Assembly (NCBI GenBank): GCA_017979445.1
Contig: JADQWC010000057.1
Coordinates: forward strand, 1 to 64,000
Source: Akebia trifoliata
Taxonomy: Eukaryota; Streptophyta; Magnoliopsida; Ranunculales; Lardizabalaceae
DNA: 64,000 bases
Direction: 5' to 3'
A model generated the notes under the pieces. The model ran no database searches and was not told where the DNA came from. It was given only the letters and a program-made list of their open reading frames with translations. Shown here one piece after another: positions 46,643 to 59,230 of this stretch (positions are counted from its first letter, which is position 1; each line of letters begins with the position of its first letter). The position numbers and the translations under genes were made by a program.

Positions 46643-49129
46643 TCATTTATCCTCAGTTCTTAGTGTCATCACATTTTCGAAATAGTTCTCAACCATCGTA
46701 TTTCCTAAGAGAATGGAAGTTGTAAGACAGGCAGGGTCTTTACAATTTTGTGAAAGGATAGGCTGGATGGGGTACCAGGGTAGATTAATAGTGGTCGGAA
46801 TTGGTGTGACTAACAAATTAGAGTTCATCTTTAGTTTTTCCTTAACAACAATTTCCTCTGATGGTAAATCAATTTCCTTAGCCAAATTTATACAATCGGT
46901 TAGCTCAATGGGAATTTGAAACATTGGTTGCCTCTCGGGCGTATCTTATTTGAAAATTGACTATTTTCTCTTTCTTCTAAGGGCACAGTAAGCTGACCTA
47001 GTTGGACTACAGCTCTGTACTCGAAGAAATGTTGAGAGTCATATGATTGTTGGGGAATTATGGTTGGATTCATCATCGAGGTGTCGTGCATATAAAAATC
47101 CTCATGGTTACCAAAATGACTACCTTGAGTGAACTCGTTCTGATTAGGTATAGTTTCCAAGGAAAATCAATTATTTATGTGGTATGGTGAAAGCGCCATC
47201 GATCCGCAGGGTGCGCGGATCCACTTTTGACCCTTGAGGTTTGGGAGTCGCCACCTAGTTATTATGGTCTAGGAATCAAACTGACTCTAAAACGGATAAA
47301 AAAAACTAATCTACTACAGAAAAACTGAATCCGGGGATCATATTACGGGATTGGAAGGTGTTAGGCACCAACCCCGCCCGGCCAATGCCGGTCTCTACTT
47401 ATCCCAAATAAGACTACATCGCTAATGACAAAACCTAGATAAAAAAAATAACAAAAATCTTACCTTCGATCTGCAAAGGTTCTGTTCCCTCAGATCTGGT
47501 GAAATTGCTCCTTGTACCATACTCCTTACTTCGTTCTGTCTCCGGATCTGATTTCTGATCTCCGAGGCAAGGTATCTCCTTCTTGGATCTAGGTGCTTTG
47601 AATTTTTTGTGGATTTTGGAGGTGTTTTTGAAAGGTTTCTGGGTATTTTTTAGGCTAAAATCGAAGTAGGGGTGTTAGGTAAGGAGTTGGGACTCCAAAA
47701 TTAGGGTTTTGGAGAGGTTGTGAAGGCTTCTTCACCTACTTTTTCTAGGATTTTTTCTTTGATGCGAAAATAGGGTGTGGAGGCTCCTATTTATAAAGTT
47801 TTTAGAAGCATTAGGGTTTGATTAGGGTTTCTTTTTAGGGTTTCAATTAGGGTTTAGACTTTGGTCTTATGAGATGGACTTAGTCTTTAGGGTTTTGACT
47901 TTAGTCTTATGTGATTGACTTGATTAGTTTAGATTAGGATTTTGATTTAGGGTTTTGACTTTAGTCTTATGAGATTGACTTGATTAGTTTAGATTAGGGT
48001 TTTGACTTTAGTCTTATGAGATTGACTTTAATACTTGACTTTAGTCTTACTTAATTAACTTTAATTTTGACTTTAGTCTTATTTGATTGACTTTAATATC
48101 TTGACTTTAGTCTTACTTGATTGACTTTAAATTTTTGGAGAACCCCTCTCTATTATATCTTTAATTCTTTGGACCCCCAAATGGAGGGGTCCTTAAAGAA
48201 ATATCTTGCGAACCTTCAACAATTTTGCTTGAAAGTCTGATTGATCGATTTTTTTGTTCACATTTTAAAATTAATTTTATTAATGTTTCACTTTATATTA
48301 TTTAATGATTTATTTATTAATTTTGAAAATTTTAATTATTAAAATTGTGAAATTACTATTTTGCCCTCGGAGAGGATTTTTTACGTTTTAAGTCGTTTTT
48401 CCATGTTCCAGGATGTTTTGGAATCAGTTTTTCGTAAGGAATTCAATGGGAATGTTGGTTTTTGTCATTTATGAAGTTTTTTGTATGAAAAGGTCGTGAA
48501 CTTTATGAGGGGTATTTTCGTAATTTTATCAAATTTTGTGAAAATTGACGAAGTGGTTTACTTGGTTTCGATTTGTTGTTTTATGTGTTTGAGTGGGTTT
48601 TCCTAAGCGTAGTGCAGGCTCTAGGGTTGTTTGATGTTAGGGGTATTTTGGTAATTTAGTCATTTTTAGTGATTTTTATCGTGAAGCTTCTTTTTGTTTG
48701 CAAGATGATGATTTCTATGTTTTTAGGGTCGTATTTTCCTAGTGTAGCGTGATTTCTAAGTTTTGTCAGTTCGAGATACCTCATCCGGATTTCTGAAACA
48801 TATCTAGTAACAAAATAAAGCATTGGAATAGACATCCATCATTGGGAACCTTTGCAATCGGGTTGACGACTTGATTAATCAGGCGGATGCAAAAATGGGG
48901 TGTCTACATATGGTTAGTTGAATGAACTAGATGTAAGCATCCAATAAGAATTTTGAGAATGATGCATATTAGCCTGTGTAGCACGAAGCATGGGCAGACT
49001 TGGACAACGCTCGGGAGAATGACCATAGTTATCACATAGAATGCATGGGATCCACGATTCTCTCATAAACTCCATGATGATGCAAAATTTGCTCGGGGTT
49101 CTGTATCTATACACTATTGATTTGCACAC
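46643..49129 (-). pseudogene. gypsy gag-like remnant, split by a solo LTR
   Basis: Minus strand 49129-48914 encodes a stretch with a CCHC knuckle, CILCDNYGHSPERC, then CPSLP. After the solo LTR (47188-48908) the same frame resumes at about 47182 and runs through NQNEFTQGSHFGNHEDF (to 46900). It then shifts to the frame with LPWYPIQPIL (46924-46643). In-frame stops occur at the old join (TAA, TGA). Polar Gln/Asn-rich tails after a zinc knuckle are common in plant gypsy gag proteins. No protease or RT follows. Confidence 0.6.
47188..48908 (-). mobile_element. Solo LTR, family B, TSD TATGG
   Basis: Runs TGAAAGCGCC to GGGGTGTCTACA on the plus strand. TATGG at 47183-47187 is repeated at 48909-48913. 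Length 1721 bp, with extra copies of a GACTTTAGTCTTA-(T/C)-(G/T)-AGATTGACTT-type repeat at about 47865-48130 accounting for part of the added length. Confidence 0.92.
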
Positions 49130-50291
49130 AAGAGATGGAAGAATTCACACGTGATATTGGGTTCTTACGACTAGACAGCTCTTAACTGTTTCAAAGTGGT
49201 AATCTTAGCCTCCAATCCAAATCTCTGAAATCACAAATAACCAGTTTAATCCCCAGTTGAGAGGTGATGCACAATACTGAGCAAATACACTATTAAATCA
49301 CCTCTTATCTAGAATAGACATCGTCAATCCCCCTAATACACGAGATACAGCGGGGCAGGATTGCGCTTAGGCACTGTTTTCGATCAAGAAGTGCAATTGG
49401 TACAACTTAGATTAGCTTTGCCTATTGAGTTCAATGGGACCTAAAGTCAAGTCTAACCAATTTTAATTAATTTGATTGGATGACTAGTGAGTTGATTATC
49501 CTAGTTAGAGTAAGGAATTGGTAATGACTTCCAATCTTTATCTTATCATATCATCCCTAGGAGAGGGGTGTTCTTTATTACATAATTAAATATTCCACGT
49601 GTCTGTAAATTGAAAAAATAACAAACAAAGGCAATGAGTAACCCACTAGCATAGAGAGGCGTGGGTGTTTCGGGATTACCTCCCGTGCTAGACGGGGTGA
49701 AGACGATTTGAGTCGACTTAGGCCATCAATTCCAATTTTGGTGTGCGAACCTAAGGAGCTGTGACGGTATTGTCCACCCGTCGTCCTTCCTTAGTCTATT
49801 ATAATCCAAGCCTTCTTGGATAATTAAAAAAAATTACAAGGAATCCTATACAAGAGTTTCTAAAACAGAAAAATAAACCTAACTAAAAATTAAAGGAAAT
49901 TGAAAAAAAAAGAAAAAAATATATAGACATACACCTACAATGAGCAAAATAGAAATGTTAGCAAAAAATATAGTAAACGGACTCAAAAACATATTTGACT
50001 TATCAAAATCTTGTTGACTTTGTCACATTTTATAAAAAAATTTGTTCTACCCCAAATTGATATACTATAATAGTTAATCGAAGATTGGAGCAGAAAGTTA
50101 CAGTCAGTTTAAGTTCTACTATCTGGGTGAAAAAAAAACGTGAATGACTTTTTTTCCATTTTTTTCTTCTTTCTTCTCTTTTAAACCTTCAAGAATACTT
50201 GAACTTACATAAAGAAACCAAAAAAAAAATAATAATAAAAATGAAAGAAATAAATTTTAAATCAAAACTTACTACTACTACCTTTACCTTT
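49130..50291. other. 5' untranslated interior of the gypsy element
   Basis: Minus-strand leader region between primer site and gag. No open frame of note. Confidence 0.5.
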
Positions 50292-50309
50292 CCCCAGTTG
50301 TGGTGTCAA
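50292..50309 (-). other. Diverged gypsy primer-binding site
   Basis: Minus strand TTGACACCACAACTGGGG lies a few bases inside the 5' LTR and lines up with the TGGCGCCGTTGCCGGGG site common to plant gypsy elements, with several G-to-A type changes. Confidence 0.5.
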
Positions 50310-51524
50310 AATTCTGGTGGTAATATCGTTGTTCTTTCCACTAGGATTTAATATTAATCTTACTTTTACCTTACTTGTGGGACAATTAGGGGATCAAACC
50401 CAAGAGAAAGGGGGAGTAGAGTTAAGTTAAGAGGAAAAAATTTGTTTCAACTAAATGGGATTAAAACTATTTTTTTTTCTTTTCATGGATTTTTAACCTT
50501 ATCAAGAAAATTTAAAGTTACTGAAAAATTAATCAAAGTAAATGAAGTTAAAAGTAAGTAAACTTATGAAATTAAAGCACCATTAGAAGTGGATCTACCT
50601 AGAACATGTTAATGAGCAACTCCTAGTCTCTAGCATTTTTATAACTCAATCGTAAGGGCTTGGTGTTAGCTCTTGAGATCGAAAAATTTAGCAAATAAAA
50701 GCAAATGGGGAACATAAACAAAGTAGAATTTTTTAAACTTCTTACTACCAACTATCTATTTTAAACATACTTTATCTTGATCTAATCTAAGCATAAATTA
50801 TATATATTAAGAATAAAATGTGCAAGAAATCTTAAAGAGAACTCATGAGTATTTTAGATAAAAGAAATGCATGAAACTAGAAACAACACAAGAACTTGCT
50901 CTAGACTTTTCCATTCTCCAATGGAGGGGAGCTTAGCCTAATGTCATCGAAAAAGAGGGAAGATAAGAAATGAAAATTTTTTTCTTCATTTCATGAATAA
51001 ACTTACAAATTCTTCTTCTACTACTTCTTACAAAACTATTTAACTAAAAAGAAAATAACTAGAAGATAAAAATGCAAAAATATATGAGAAGAGGTTAAGA
51101 GCCTTAGATTAAAGGAGTCTTGGATAAGTGAACCAAGAGGGAGGGTTTCTCTAGAGATTGAAGTTCTATTTATAGAGAAAAATGTGTGTAGAATAGTCTA
51201 AAAGTAGCCTTCACTTTTCTTTGCACAAAAAGATAAAAGATGAGAACATGAGTTAAGGATTAAGGCATTTCAAAGTGGGCCCAAATGATTTTGCCTTAAG
51301 ATTTTGAATCCAAAATGTTGATTTTCTGTACAAGAAACACACGTAATTAGATTTATCTAGTAAATGAATTTATTTATATATAATTAAACCTAATTAACAT
51401 GCAACATGATGTTTCAAAGCTTATCATGATAATTACCTTAATACGGAGAAATATGGACAAAAATCAAGATAAATATCAAGGAAATTTGCGTATAATTCAG
51501 TGTTTTGAGACACTTATCAGTGAG

Positions 51525-52048
51525 AGCCTATAGGTTTTAAAAGGGATTTGGACCCATTGATCCAAAAAAGTCTTAGTGTATGTGTGCGCAAGGACAGAGG
51601 GATGCAAATCTTTGAATTTAAACTTTACATGGGTATGCGTGAAAAGCTTACTTTTGCTAAAACTTTATTGGACCGAGTCGAACTCAAGGAGTTACAACTC
51701 ATGACTATTCTAAGAGACACAATCACAACTCAAAATTTATAGACAAGTGTGTCTGTTCGAATAGTTAGAACCCAAGTTCACTTATCAACAATTTTGGTGA
51801 CTGTCTAGAAAGGCACTTTTATTTCTCTATATTCTCATTACTTCCTTATTTGAATTCATTCAATTTTCAATTTTTTATTTGCATAGCGCTCTTTTGTTTT
51901 TAAGATATTTCTTTGTATTTCTTTGAGAGTACAAATCACAGTACAAGTTCAATTGTACATGTACAATAGGAGTGCTGCCTTTTACACGTGTGAAGCGTTG
52001 TATCCTGGGAGACAGACGTCCAAAGGCTGTTATCACATCACAGGGGCA
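51525..52048 (+). repeat. 3' LTR of the copia element, second part
   Basis: Resumes with AGCCTATAGG and matches 38270-38759 of the 5' LTR (for example TTTACACGTGTGAAGCGTTG). It ends CACAGGGGCA where the family B LTR begins. Confidence 0.88.
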
Positions 52049-52900
52049 TGTAGACACCTCATTTTTGCACTCACCTGATTAATCAACTCGTCAACCCGGT
52101 AGCGATAATTCTCAATGATAGATGATTATTCCAATGCTTTATTTGTTACTAGATATGTTTCAGAAATTCGGATGAGGTATCTCAAACTAACAAAACTGTA
52201 GTAACCATGCTACGCTAGGAAAATATAACCTCAAAAACATAGAAATCATCATTTTGTAGATAAAAAGAAGCTTTACGATGAAAATCACTAAAAAAATGAT
52301 CAAATACTCCTAACATCAAAACATCCTTAGAGCCCTCCTTATGCTTAGGAAAACCCTTTCGAACACATAAAATAACAAAGTGAAACCAAATAAACTATTT
52401 CGCCAATTTTCACCAAATTCGATAAAATTATGAAAATGCCCTTCATAGGGTTCACAATCGTTTCATGCAAACAAATTCATAAATGACACAAACCGATAAT
52501 CTCATCGAATTCCTTACAAAAAATCGATTCCAAAACATTCTAAAATATCAAAAAATGACTCCTCAACACAAAAGTCCCCTTCGGGGGTAAAACGATAATT
52601 TTTCAATTTTAAAAATTTAAAATTTTAAAATTAGTAAATAAAACATTAATTAATATAAAGTGAAATATTAATAAAATTAAATTAAAATTTTGAACAAAAA
52701 AAATTAATCAATCAAACCCTCAGGAAAAATTGTTGATGGTTGCCCACTTATTTAATTGGGACATCCTGATATTTATTAAAAAAAGCCCTCCATATGAGGG
52801 CCTAAAGAATTAAAATATAATTAAGGGGGGTTCTCCAAAAATCAAAAATATATTATTTCATTGTACGTAAGAATTAAAATCTTAATATAAAGAAATCTAG
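52049..52900 (+). mobile_element. Family B LTR, 5' part only
   Basis: Starts TGTAGACACCTCATTTTTGC and follows the family B LTR for about 850 bases, then is cut by an inverted piece at 52901. Its 3' part and second target-site copy (expected GGGCA) are not found. Confidence 0.8.
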
Positions 52901-53230
52901 TGAAAGCGCCCTCGATCCGCGGGGTGCGCGGATCCGCTTTTGACATTTGAGGTTTGGGAGTCGCCACCTAGTTATTACGGTCTAAGAATCGAATATCGAC
53001 TCTAAACAGATAAAAAAACTAATCTACTTAAAAAATAACTGAGTTCGGGGATCAAATTACGGGGTTAGAATATGTTAGGCACCAACCCCACCCGGCAAAC
53101 GCCGGTTTCTACTAATTCCCAAATAAAACTACATTGCAAACAATACTTAAAAAATAATAATAAAAAAATAAAAACAGTTACCTTTTTCGAACGCAACGGT
53201 TTTGTTCCCTTAGATCTGATAGAACAACTC
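52901..53230 (-). mobile_element. Family B LTR end piece, inverted twin of 55247-55580
   Basis: Starts TGAAAGCGCCCTCGATCC. It shares with 55247-55580 the private variant AGAATATGTTAGGCACC (others have GGAAGGTGTTAGG) and nearly all other bases, in reverse orientation. It breaks off at AGAACAACT and joins another LTR piece. Confidence 0.8.
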
Positions 53231-53893
53231 GATCCGCGAGGTGTTTGGATCCACTTTTGATTTTTGAGGTTTGGGAGTCGCCACCTAGTTATTATGATCT
53301 AGGAACCATTGATTCTAACAGATAAAACACTAATCTACAAAGAGAACAGGTACGGGGATCATATTAAGAGGTTGGAAGGTGTTAGGCACCAACCCCGCCC
53401 GACAAACACTGATCTCTATTATTTTCCAAAAAAGATTACATTGCTAAAAGACCTAAAACATATAAAGAAGTAAAAAATTATACCTAGATGATCGCAACGA
53501 TTTGTTCCCTCAGCACTAGCGAGGATCGTCCTTGTACGAGTTTCCTTGCTTTTCCTACATCACTGGATCTGTTTCAGATCTCCAAGTTGAGGTGTCTTTT
53601 TTTTAGATCTGAGTATTTTTTTTGTATTTTTTGAAAGGTTTCTGGGTGTTTTTTTGAGTAAAAACAAGGGTTTGGAGAAGGTTAGGGAGACTTTTTGACC
53701 TACTTTTCTTAGGATTTATTTTGTCCTCCGAAACTAAGTTGTGGAGGCTCATATTTATAGATTTTTTTTAAGAATTAAAGTTTGACTAGGTCTCCTTTTT
53801 GATAAAGTGAATTGGGGTTTTGACTTAAGTCTTATTCGATTGACTAAGTTTATTTAAATTAGGATTTTAACTTAAGTCTTATTTGATTGACTA
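53231..53893 (-). mobile_element. Family B LTR piece
   Basis: Begins CGATCCGCGAGG, lacking the first bases of the LTR end. It carries GTTGGAAGGTGTTAGGCACC at 53371 and stops at GATTGACTAG beside the next LTR. Confidence 0.75.
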
Positions 53894-53895
53894 GG

Positions 53896-55580
53896 TGTAG
53901 ACACCCCATTTTTGCACTTGCCTGATTAATCGACTCGTCAACCCGATCGCAACAGTTCTCAATGATGGATGATTATTCCAATGCTTTATTTTGTTACCAG
54001 ATATGTTTCAGAAATCTGGATGAGGTATCTCGAACTGACAAAACTATAGAAACCACGCTACGCTAGGAAAATATGACCTCAGAAACATAGAAATCATCAT
54101 CTTGCAGATAAAAAGAAGTTTTACGATAAAAATCACTAAAAAATGATCAAATTACCAAAATACCCCTAACCTCAAAACAACCCTAGAGCCTACATTACGC
54201 TTAGGAAAACCCTTTCAAACACATAAAACAATAAATCGAAATCAAATAAATCATTTCGCCAATTTTCACAAAATTTGACAAAATTACAAAAATACCCCTC
54301 ATTAAGTTCACGATCATTTCACATAGAAAAATTCATAAATGACACAAACCAATATTCCCATTGAATTCCTTACTAAAAATCGATTCTAAAACATCCTAGA
54401 ACATCAAAAACTGACTTGAAATGTAAAAGTTCTCTTTAGGGGCAAAACAATAATTTTCTAATTAAATTTTTTTTAAAATTTTGAAATTAATAAATAAAAC
54501 ATTAAATAATTTAAAGGGAAACATTAATAAAATTAATTTAAAATTTTGAACAAAAAAAATTGATTAATTAGGCTCTCAGACAAAATTGTTGATGGTTGCC
54601 CAGATATTTATTAAAGGAACCCTCCATCTGGGGGTCCAAAGAATTAAAGATATAATAAAGGGGGGTTCTCCAAAAAATTAAAGTTAATCAAGTAAGACTA
54701 AAGTTAATCTTAAAGTCAATCAAGTAAGACTAAAGTCAAGATATAAAAGTCAATCAAGTAAGACTAAAGTCAAAATCTTAAAGTCAATCAAATGAGACTA
54801 AAAGTCAAAACCCTAATAGAGTTCTAATTAAATAATAACTCTATTTAATAGAATTCTAACTAAATAATAATTCTATTTAATAGAATTCTAACTAAATAAT
54901 AACTCTCTCTAAAAGAATTCTAATTAAACATTAACTCTATCTAAAAGGCACTTTAAAAAAATCTATAAATAGGGGTCCCTAGACCCTATTTTCGTATGAA
55001 AAAATAAACTTTAGAAAAAGTAGGTCAAAAAGTTTCCCTAGCCTCCCATAAACCTTAGTTTTGAAGCCCCAACTCCTTACCTAACATCCATACCCCAACT
55101 TTAGTTCAAAAAACACCCAAAACCCTTCTAAAATACCTTAGAATCCATAAAAAAAATAAAAAAAACTCACAGATCCAAGAAGAAGATACCTCAACTTGGA
55201 GATCCGAAATCAAATCCGGCAACAGAACGAAGTGATGAATACTGTACAAGAAGTTGTTCTATCAGATCTAAGGGAACAAAACCGTTGCGTTCGAAAAAGG
55301 TAACTGTTTTTATTTTTTTATTATTATTATTTAAGTATTATTTGCAATGTAGTTTTATTTGGGAATTAGTAGAAATCGGCGTTTGCCGGGCGGGGTTGGT
55401 GCCTAACATATTCTAACCCCGTAATTTGATCCCCGAACTCAGTTATTTTTTAAGTAGATTAGTTTTTTTATCTATTTAGAGTCGATATTCGATTCTTAGA
55501 CCGTAATAACTAGGTGGCGACTCCCAAACCTCAAATGTCAAAAGTGGATCCACACACCTCGCGGATCGAGGGTACTTTTA
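53896..55580 (+). mobile_element. Family B LTR, near full length
   Basis: Starts TGTAGACACCCC. It ends near GGATCGAGGGTACTTTTA, a decayed form of the usual CTTTCA end. It has repeated AAGTCAATCAAGTAAGACTA units (54690-54810). No target-site duplication is evident, in contrast to the other family B copies. Confidence 0.8.
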
Positions 55581-56240
55581 GTGACGAATCTACTGAAAAT
55601 TATTGATGATCAAACTTGAAAAGCCCCAAGTATGAGAACATAGTCAAATAAACCTAGTTTTTGTGTTATTTTTTATTTTATTTTGTTTGTGTGTTTATTT
55701 ATTCTTTTTTCTTTAAATTTTATTATTGTTGTTCTTGTGACATCATGTAATTGGATTTTGAGTATGATATTCTGGAATATTATTTTCTATGGCTCAATCG
55801 AGGGTCACTTGGAATGACCCTAAATAATTCAAGAGGTTAGTTTCATTGAGGATGAAGTAATGGTTGTTGAACCATGAAGATTATTTTTTTAAAAGAACCT
55901 TTTTATTTTTTTTATTTTTTAGGTGTGTGTTGATCTGTCCTTTGACAGTATAAAATAAAATAAAAATTATTTATTTTTTATTTTTATTAGGTGTGTGTCG
56001 ATCTGTCCTTCAATAGTATTTTTTTTTTAAAATTATTTTTTATTAGGCATGTGTCGATCTGTCTGTTGACAAAAAAAAGAAGTAAAAAAGATAGCACTTT
56101 AGGCGTGGTGTGTCAATAGTAAAATTATTATTTTAATTTCTATCTCCTTCTCCATGTGCAAAAGTGACAACAAATAGAGAGAAACGTCTCTCTCTTTCTC
56201 TCTCTATTAATTACAAAAAAATGGCTCTTTTTCAAAGAAA
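55581..56240. repeat. Spacer with a three-unit tandem repeat
   Basis: AGGTGTGTGTTGATCTGTCC or a close form occurs at about 55921, 55990 and 56044 (AGGCATGTGTCGATCTGTC), separated by A/T runs. A (TC)n run at 56186-56207 follows. No gene recognised in 55581-55900. Confidence 0.7.
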
Positions 56241-56246
56241 GCTCAT

Positions 56247-57550
56247 AAAAAAATATTGTGAGTTGCGTGGTGTATGCCATGTTTTGGGGCAGCAACATAA
56301 AAAAAATATATTTGTGAATTGCTATGTTGGAATTGTGAGTTGTGTTGGGACAACAACATTGAAAAAAAAATGTTTGTGAAATGTTGTATTGGAATTGTGA
56401 GTTGTGTGGTGTATGTCATGTGTTGGGCCAGTAACATAAAAAAATATTTGTGAATTGCTATGCTGGAATTGTGAGTTGTGTTGGGACAGTAACATTGAGA
56501 AAAAAAAAATTTGTGAAATGCTGTACTAGAATTGTGAGTTACGTGATGTATGCCATGTACATAAAAAAAAAAATATCTGTGAATTGCTATGTTGGAATTG
56601 TGAGCTGTGTTGGGACAACAACATTGAGAAAAAATGTTTGTGAAATGTTGTGCTAGAATTGTGAGTTTCGTGGTGTATGCCATGTGTTGGGGTAGCAACA
56701 TAAAAAAATATTTGTGAATTGCTATGCTGGAATTGTGAGTTGTGTTGGGACAACAACATTGAGAAAAAAAATGTTTGTGAAATGCTATGCTAGAATTGTG
56801 AGTTGCGTGGTGTATGCCATGGTTGGGATAGCAACATATAAAAATATACTTGTGAATTGCTATGCTAGAATTGTGAGTTGTGTTGGGACAACAACATTGA
56901 GAAAAAATGTTTGTGAAATGCTATGCTGGAATTGTGAGTTGTGTTGGGGACAACAACATTGAGAAAAAAAATGTTTGTGAAATGCTATGCTAGAATTGTG
57001 AGTTGCGTGGTGTATGCCATGGTTGGGATAGCAACATATAAAAATATACTTGTGAATTGCTATGCTAGAATTGTGAGTTGTGTTGGGACAACAACATTGA
57101 GAAAAAATGTTTGTGAAATGCTATGCTGGAATTGTGAGTTGTGTTGGGACAACAACATTGAGAAAAAAAATGTTTGTGAAATGCTATGCTAGAATTGTGA
57201 GTTGCGTGGTGTATGCCATGGTTGGGACAGCAACATAAAAAAATATACTTGTGAATTGCTATGCTAGAATTGTGAGTTGTGTTGGGACAACAACATTGAG
57301 AAAAAATGTTTGTGAAATGCTATGCTGGAATTGTGAGTTGATTGTGAGTTGCGTGGTGTATGCCATGTGTTGGGGCAGCAATATAAAAAAAAAATATTTG
57401 TGAATTGCTATGCTGGAATTGTGAGTTGTGTTGGGACAACAACATTGAGAAAAAAAATGTTTGTGAAACGTTGTGCTGGAATTGTGAGTTGCGTGGTGTA
57501 TGCCATTTGTTGGGGGCAGCAACATAAAAGAAAAATGGTTGTGAGTTGGT
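56247..57550. repeat. Two-type minisatellite, ~137-bp higher-order unit
   Basis: Two related monomers alternate. The ~60-bp type has TTGTGAATTGCTATGCTGGA, then TGTTGGGACAACAACATTGAG and an A run. The ~75-bp type has TTTGTGAAATGCTATGCTAG, then GCGTGGTGTATGCCATG and a CAACATA-A run. Both share GAATTGTGAGTTG. The stretch 56710-57330 holds nearly identical higher-order copies, pointing to recent amplification there; the edges are more diverged. Long open frames across it arise from the repeat and resemble no protein. Confidence 0.9.
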
Positions 57551-57556
57551 GTGCTG

Positions 57557-57626
57557 ACAAAAAAAAAAAAAAAAAAAAAAAAATCAAAAAATAAAATAAA
57601 ATAAAATAAAAGGGGGGGGGGGGGGG
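57557..57626. repeat. Poly(A), (AAAAT)n and G15 homopolymer runs
   Basis: About 25 A, then ATAAAATAAAA repeats, then 15 consecutive G (57612-57626). Poly-G this long is rare in plant DNA and prone to sequencing or assembly error. Confidence 0.9.
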
Positions 57627-58080
57627 TAAGGCTATCTTTGCCAATTTAGTAAGATTTCAAAAATTGCTAAAGAGTCGTTGATCTCGTCACGTGGCACTAA
57701 AAAAAGTGATCCAATGCCACGTGTTTGTGACAAACAAAATTCCATGAACTTTTAAAAGAAATTTTCAATTTAAAAAAAAAAAAATTAAGTTTCATCTTAA
57801 ACTTTGATTTGAGATTTCATAATCACTCATTTTCAAAACCTTGGACCTAAATTTCTCATTTTTAAAATTGATTTTTTTTCTCTTTTTGATCCAAGTTTTT
57901 TCTATTAAATATAAAAAACTATGGTATTGGATTATCGATAAAATAATCACGTTGGCTTAATGACCTTTAGTAAAATTTGAAACCTTATGAGTTATTTAAG
58001 TTAGTCTATGTTCTCCAAAGATTTGCCATGCATATCTTTTTTTTTAAAGAAAACTAAAAAATAAAAATAAAAATTGTGCT
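57627..58080. other. Non-coding DNA, nothing recognised
   Basis: AT-rich, no open frame or repeat of note. Confidence 0.45.
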
Positions 58081-59230
58081 TGTAGACATAAGAATGTTTA
58101 TCCTTGAATCTCAATGTTACATTATTTGGAGTCGCCACCATTCTTTTTTGGAAATGGGTATGAATGAGCACCCAAATAATTTTTTTTTAAACCATTTTTT
58201 CATGGTATTGTAGTGACTCTCATTCATGGAAAATGTATAGTCTACCTAAGATCTAGGTATGGGGATTCGGTTAGAGAATGGGGAAGGTGTTAAGCACCCC
58301 ATTCTTTCCACCTAAACCACCTTTAGATTTGATCATTTTTAAAAAAATTAACATAACAAGGAAAATACATGAGATGCATGAAGTGAGTGTGTGCACATGA
58401 TAAATATGTTCCTCTTTGAAAGAGAATTTAATGTTAGTATTGACATGAGGAATATCTTATGGAAGAGGATATCCTATGAAACCAACACATTTTTTTAAGC
58501 ATAAGTTGAAATATTAATTTAGGATTTTAGAGAAGTTCCATGAATAGAGTCCCTTTAGATTCACAACCTTAATGCATGCATACTTAGCTAGAAACTTAGT
58601 GTTTTAGCCCCATCAAGAGAGCTACACAATTCTTTATCATTGCCAAGCATGTGTGGTGTGTGTGCATGGTGTACATTATGATGCATGAGATAAGATGGGT
58701 TTTAAAAGGGACTTCAACCTCCATCTTTTTTACCAAATCACCTCAAGCATTCTATGCCCAAGGTTGAGGTTCAATCTACTAGGGATGAAGGAGGGTTCTC
58801 CATTACATCCTAAAGGCTACTAAAAGAAAAGAAACTAGAGGATTTGTCGAAGAAGATGCAACTTAAAAGTAAACTAAATCCTAACCCACCTTGTCCTTTT
58901 GGTAGTCTTGAATGAACTTGAACTTGAGAGATGAACTTGAGAGTTGTAGTTTGAGAGATTAGAGAGTTGAAGGTTGAGAGATGAGTATAAATTTTGGTAA
59001 AGTTTTAAGTTGAGAGATGGGACCTTGAGAGCATGTCTTGTTCATGGAAAATGAGGGTATTTATAGAGTTTTTAGAGAACTTTTGGGGATAAAGTGGTCC
59101 AATCCTAAAAATAAAGAGAATGGTCATGAGGTTTATGTTATTTCTTTTTGGATTTTTCATTTGTATGAGGGTAAATATGACATTTGTGAAGAAATCCTAA
59201 AAATATTATTTGATATTTGATTTTTTGGTA
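58081..59230 (+). mobile_element. Family C LTR or LTR fragment
   Basis: Starts TGTAGACATAAG. It contains GGAGTCGCCACCATTC (58129) and GGGGAAGGTGTTAAGCACCCC-like sequence at 58279, the same two landmarks in the same order as family B and the copy at 61980. The 3' boundary is not clear and is given only approximately. Confidence 0.6.

Larger units (their letters stand above)
43640..51519 (-). mobile_element. Non-autonomous Ty3/gypsy element inserted in the copia LTR, TSD GTGAG
   Basis: The two LTRs are 43640-44833 and 50315-51519 (1194 and 1205 bp), direct repeats that on the minus strand start TGATAAGTGTCTC and end ATATTACCACCA. GTGAG flanks both sides (43635-43639, 51520-51524). The element reads on the minus strand: a diverged Met-type primer site at 50292-50309, a gag-like zinc-knuckle region, and a polypurine-like TTTGGGGGTG just before the 3' LTR. 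Without the nested solo LTR the interior is about 3.75 kb and has no pol. That fits a large non-autonomous derivative of an Athila/Tat-like element (family label inferred). Confidence 0.88.

Noticed and set aside
56243..56701. 152-codon minus-strand open frame, the longest in its area
   Set aside because: It is the translation of the minisatellite; the same peptide repeats with each unit and appears in several frames.
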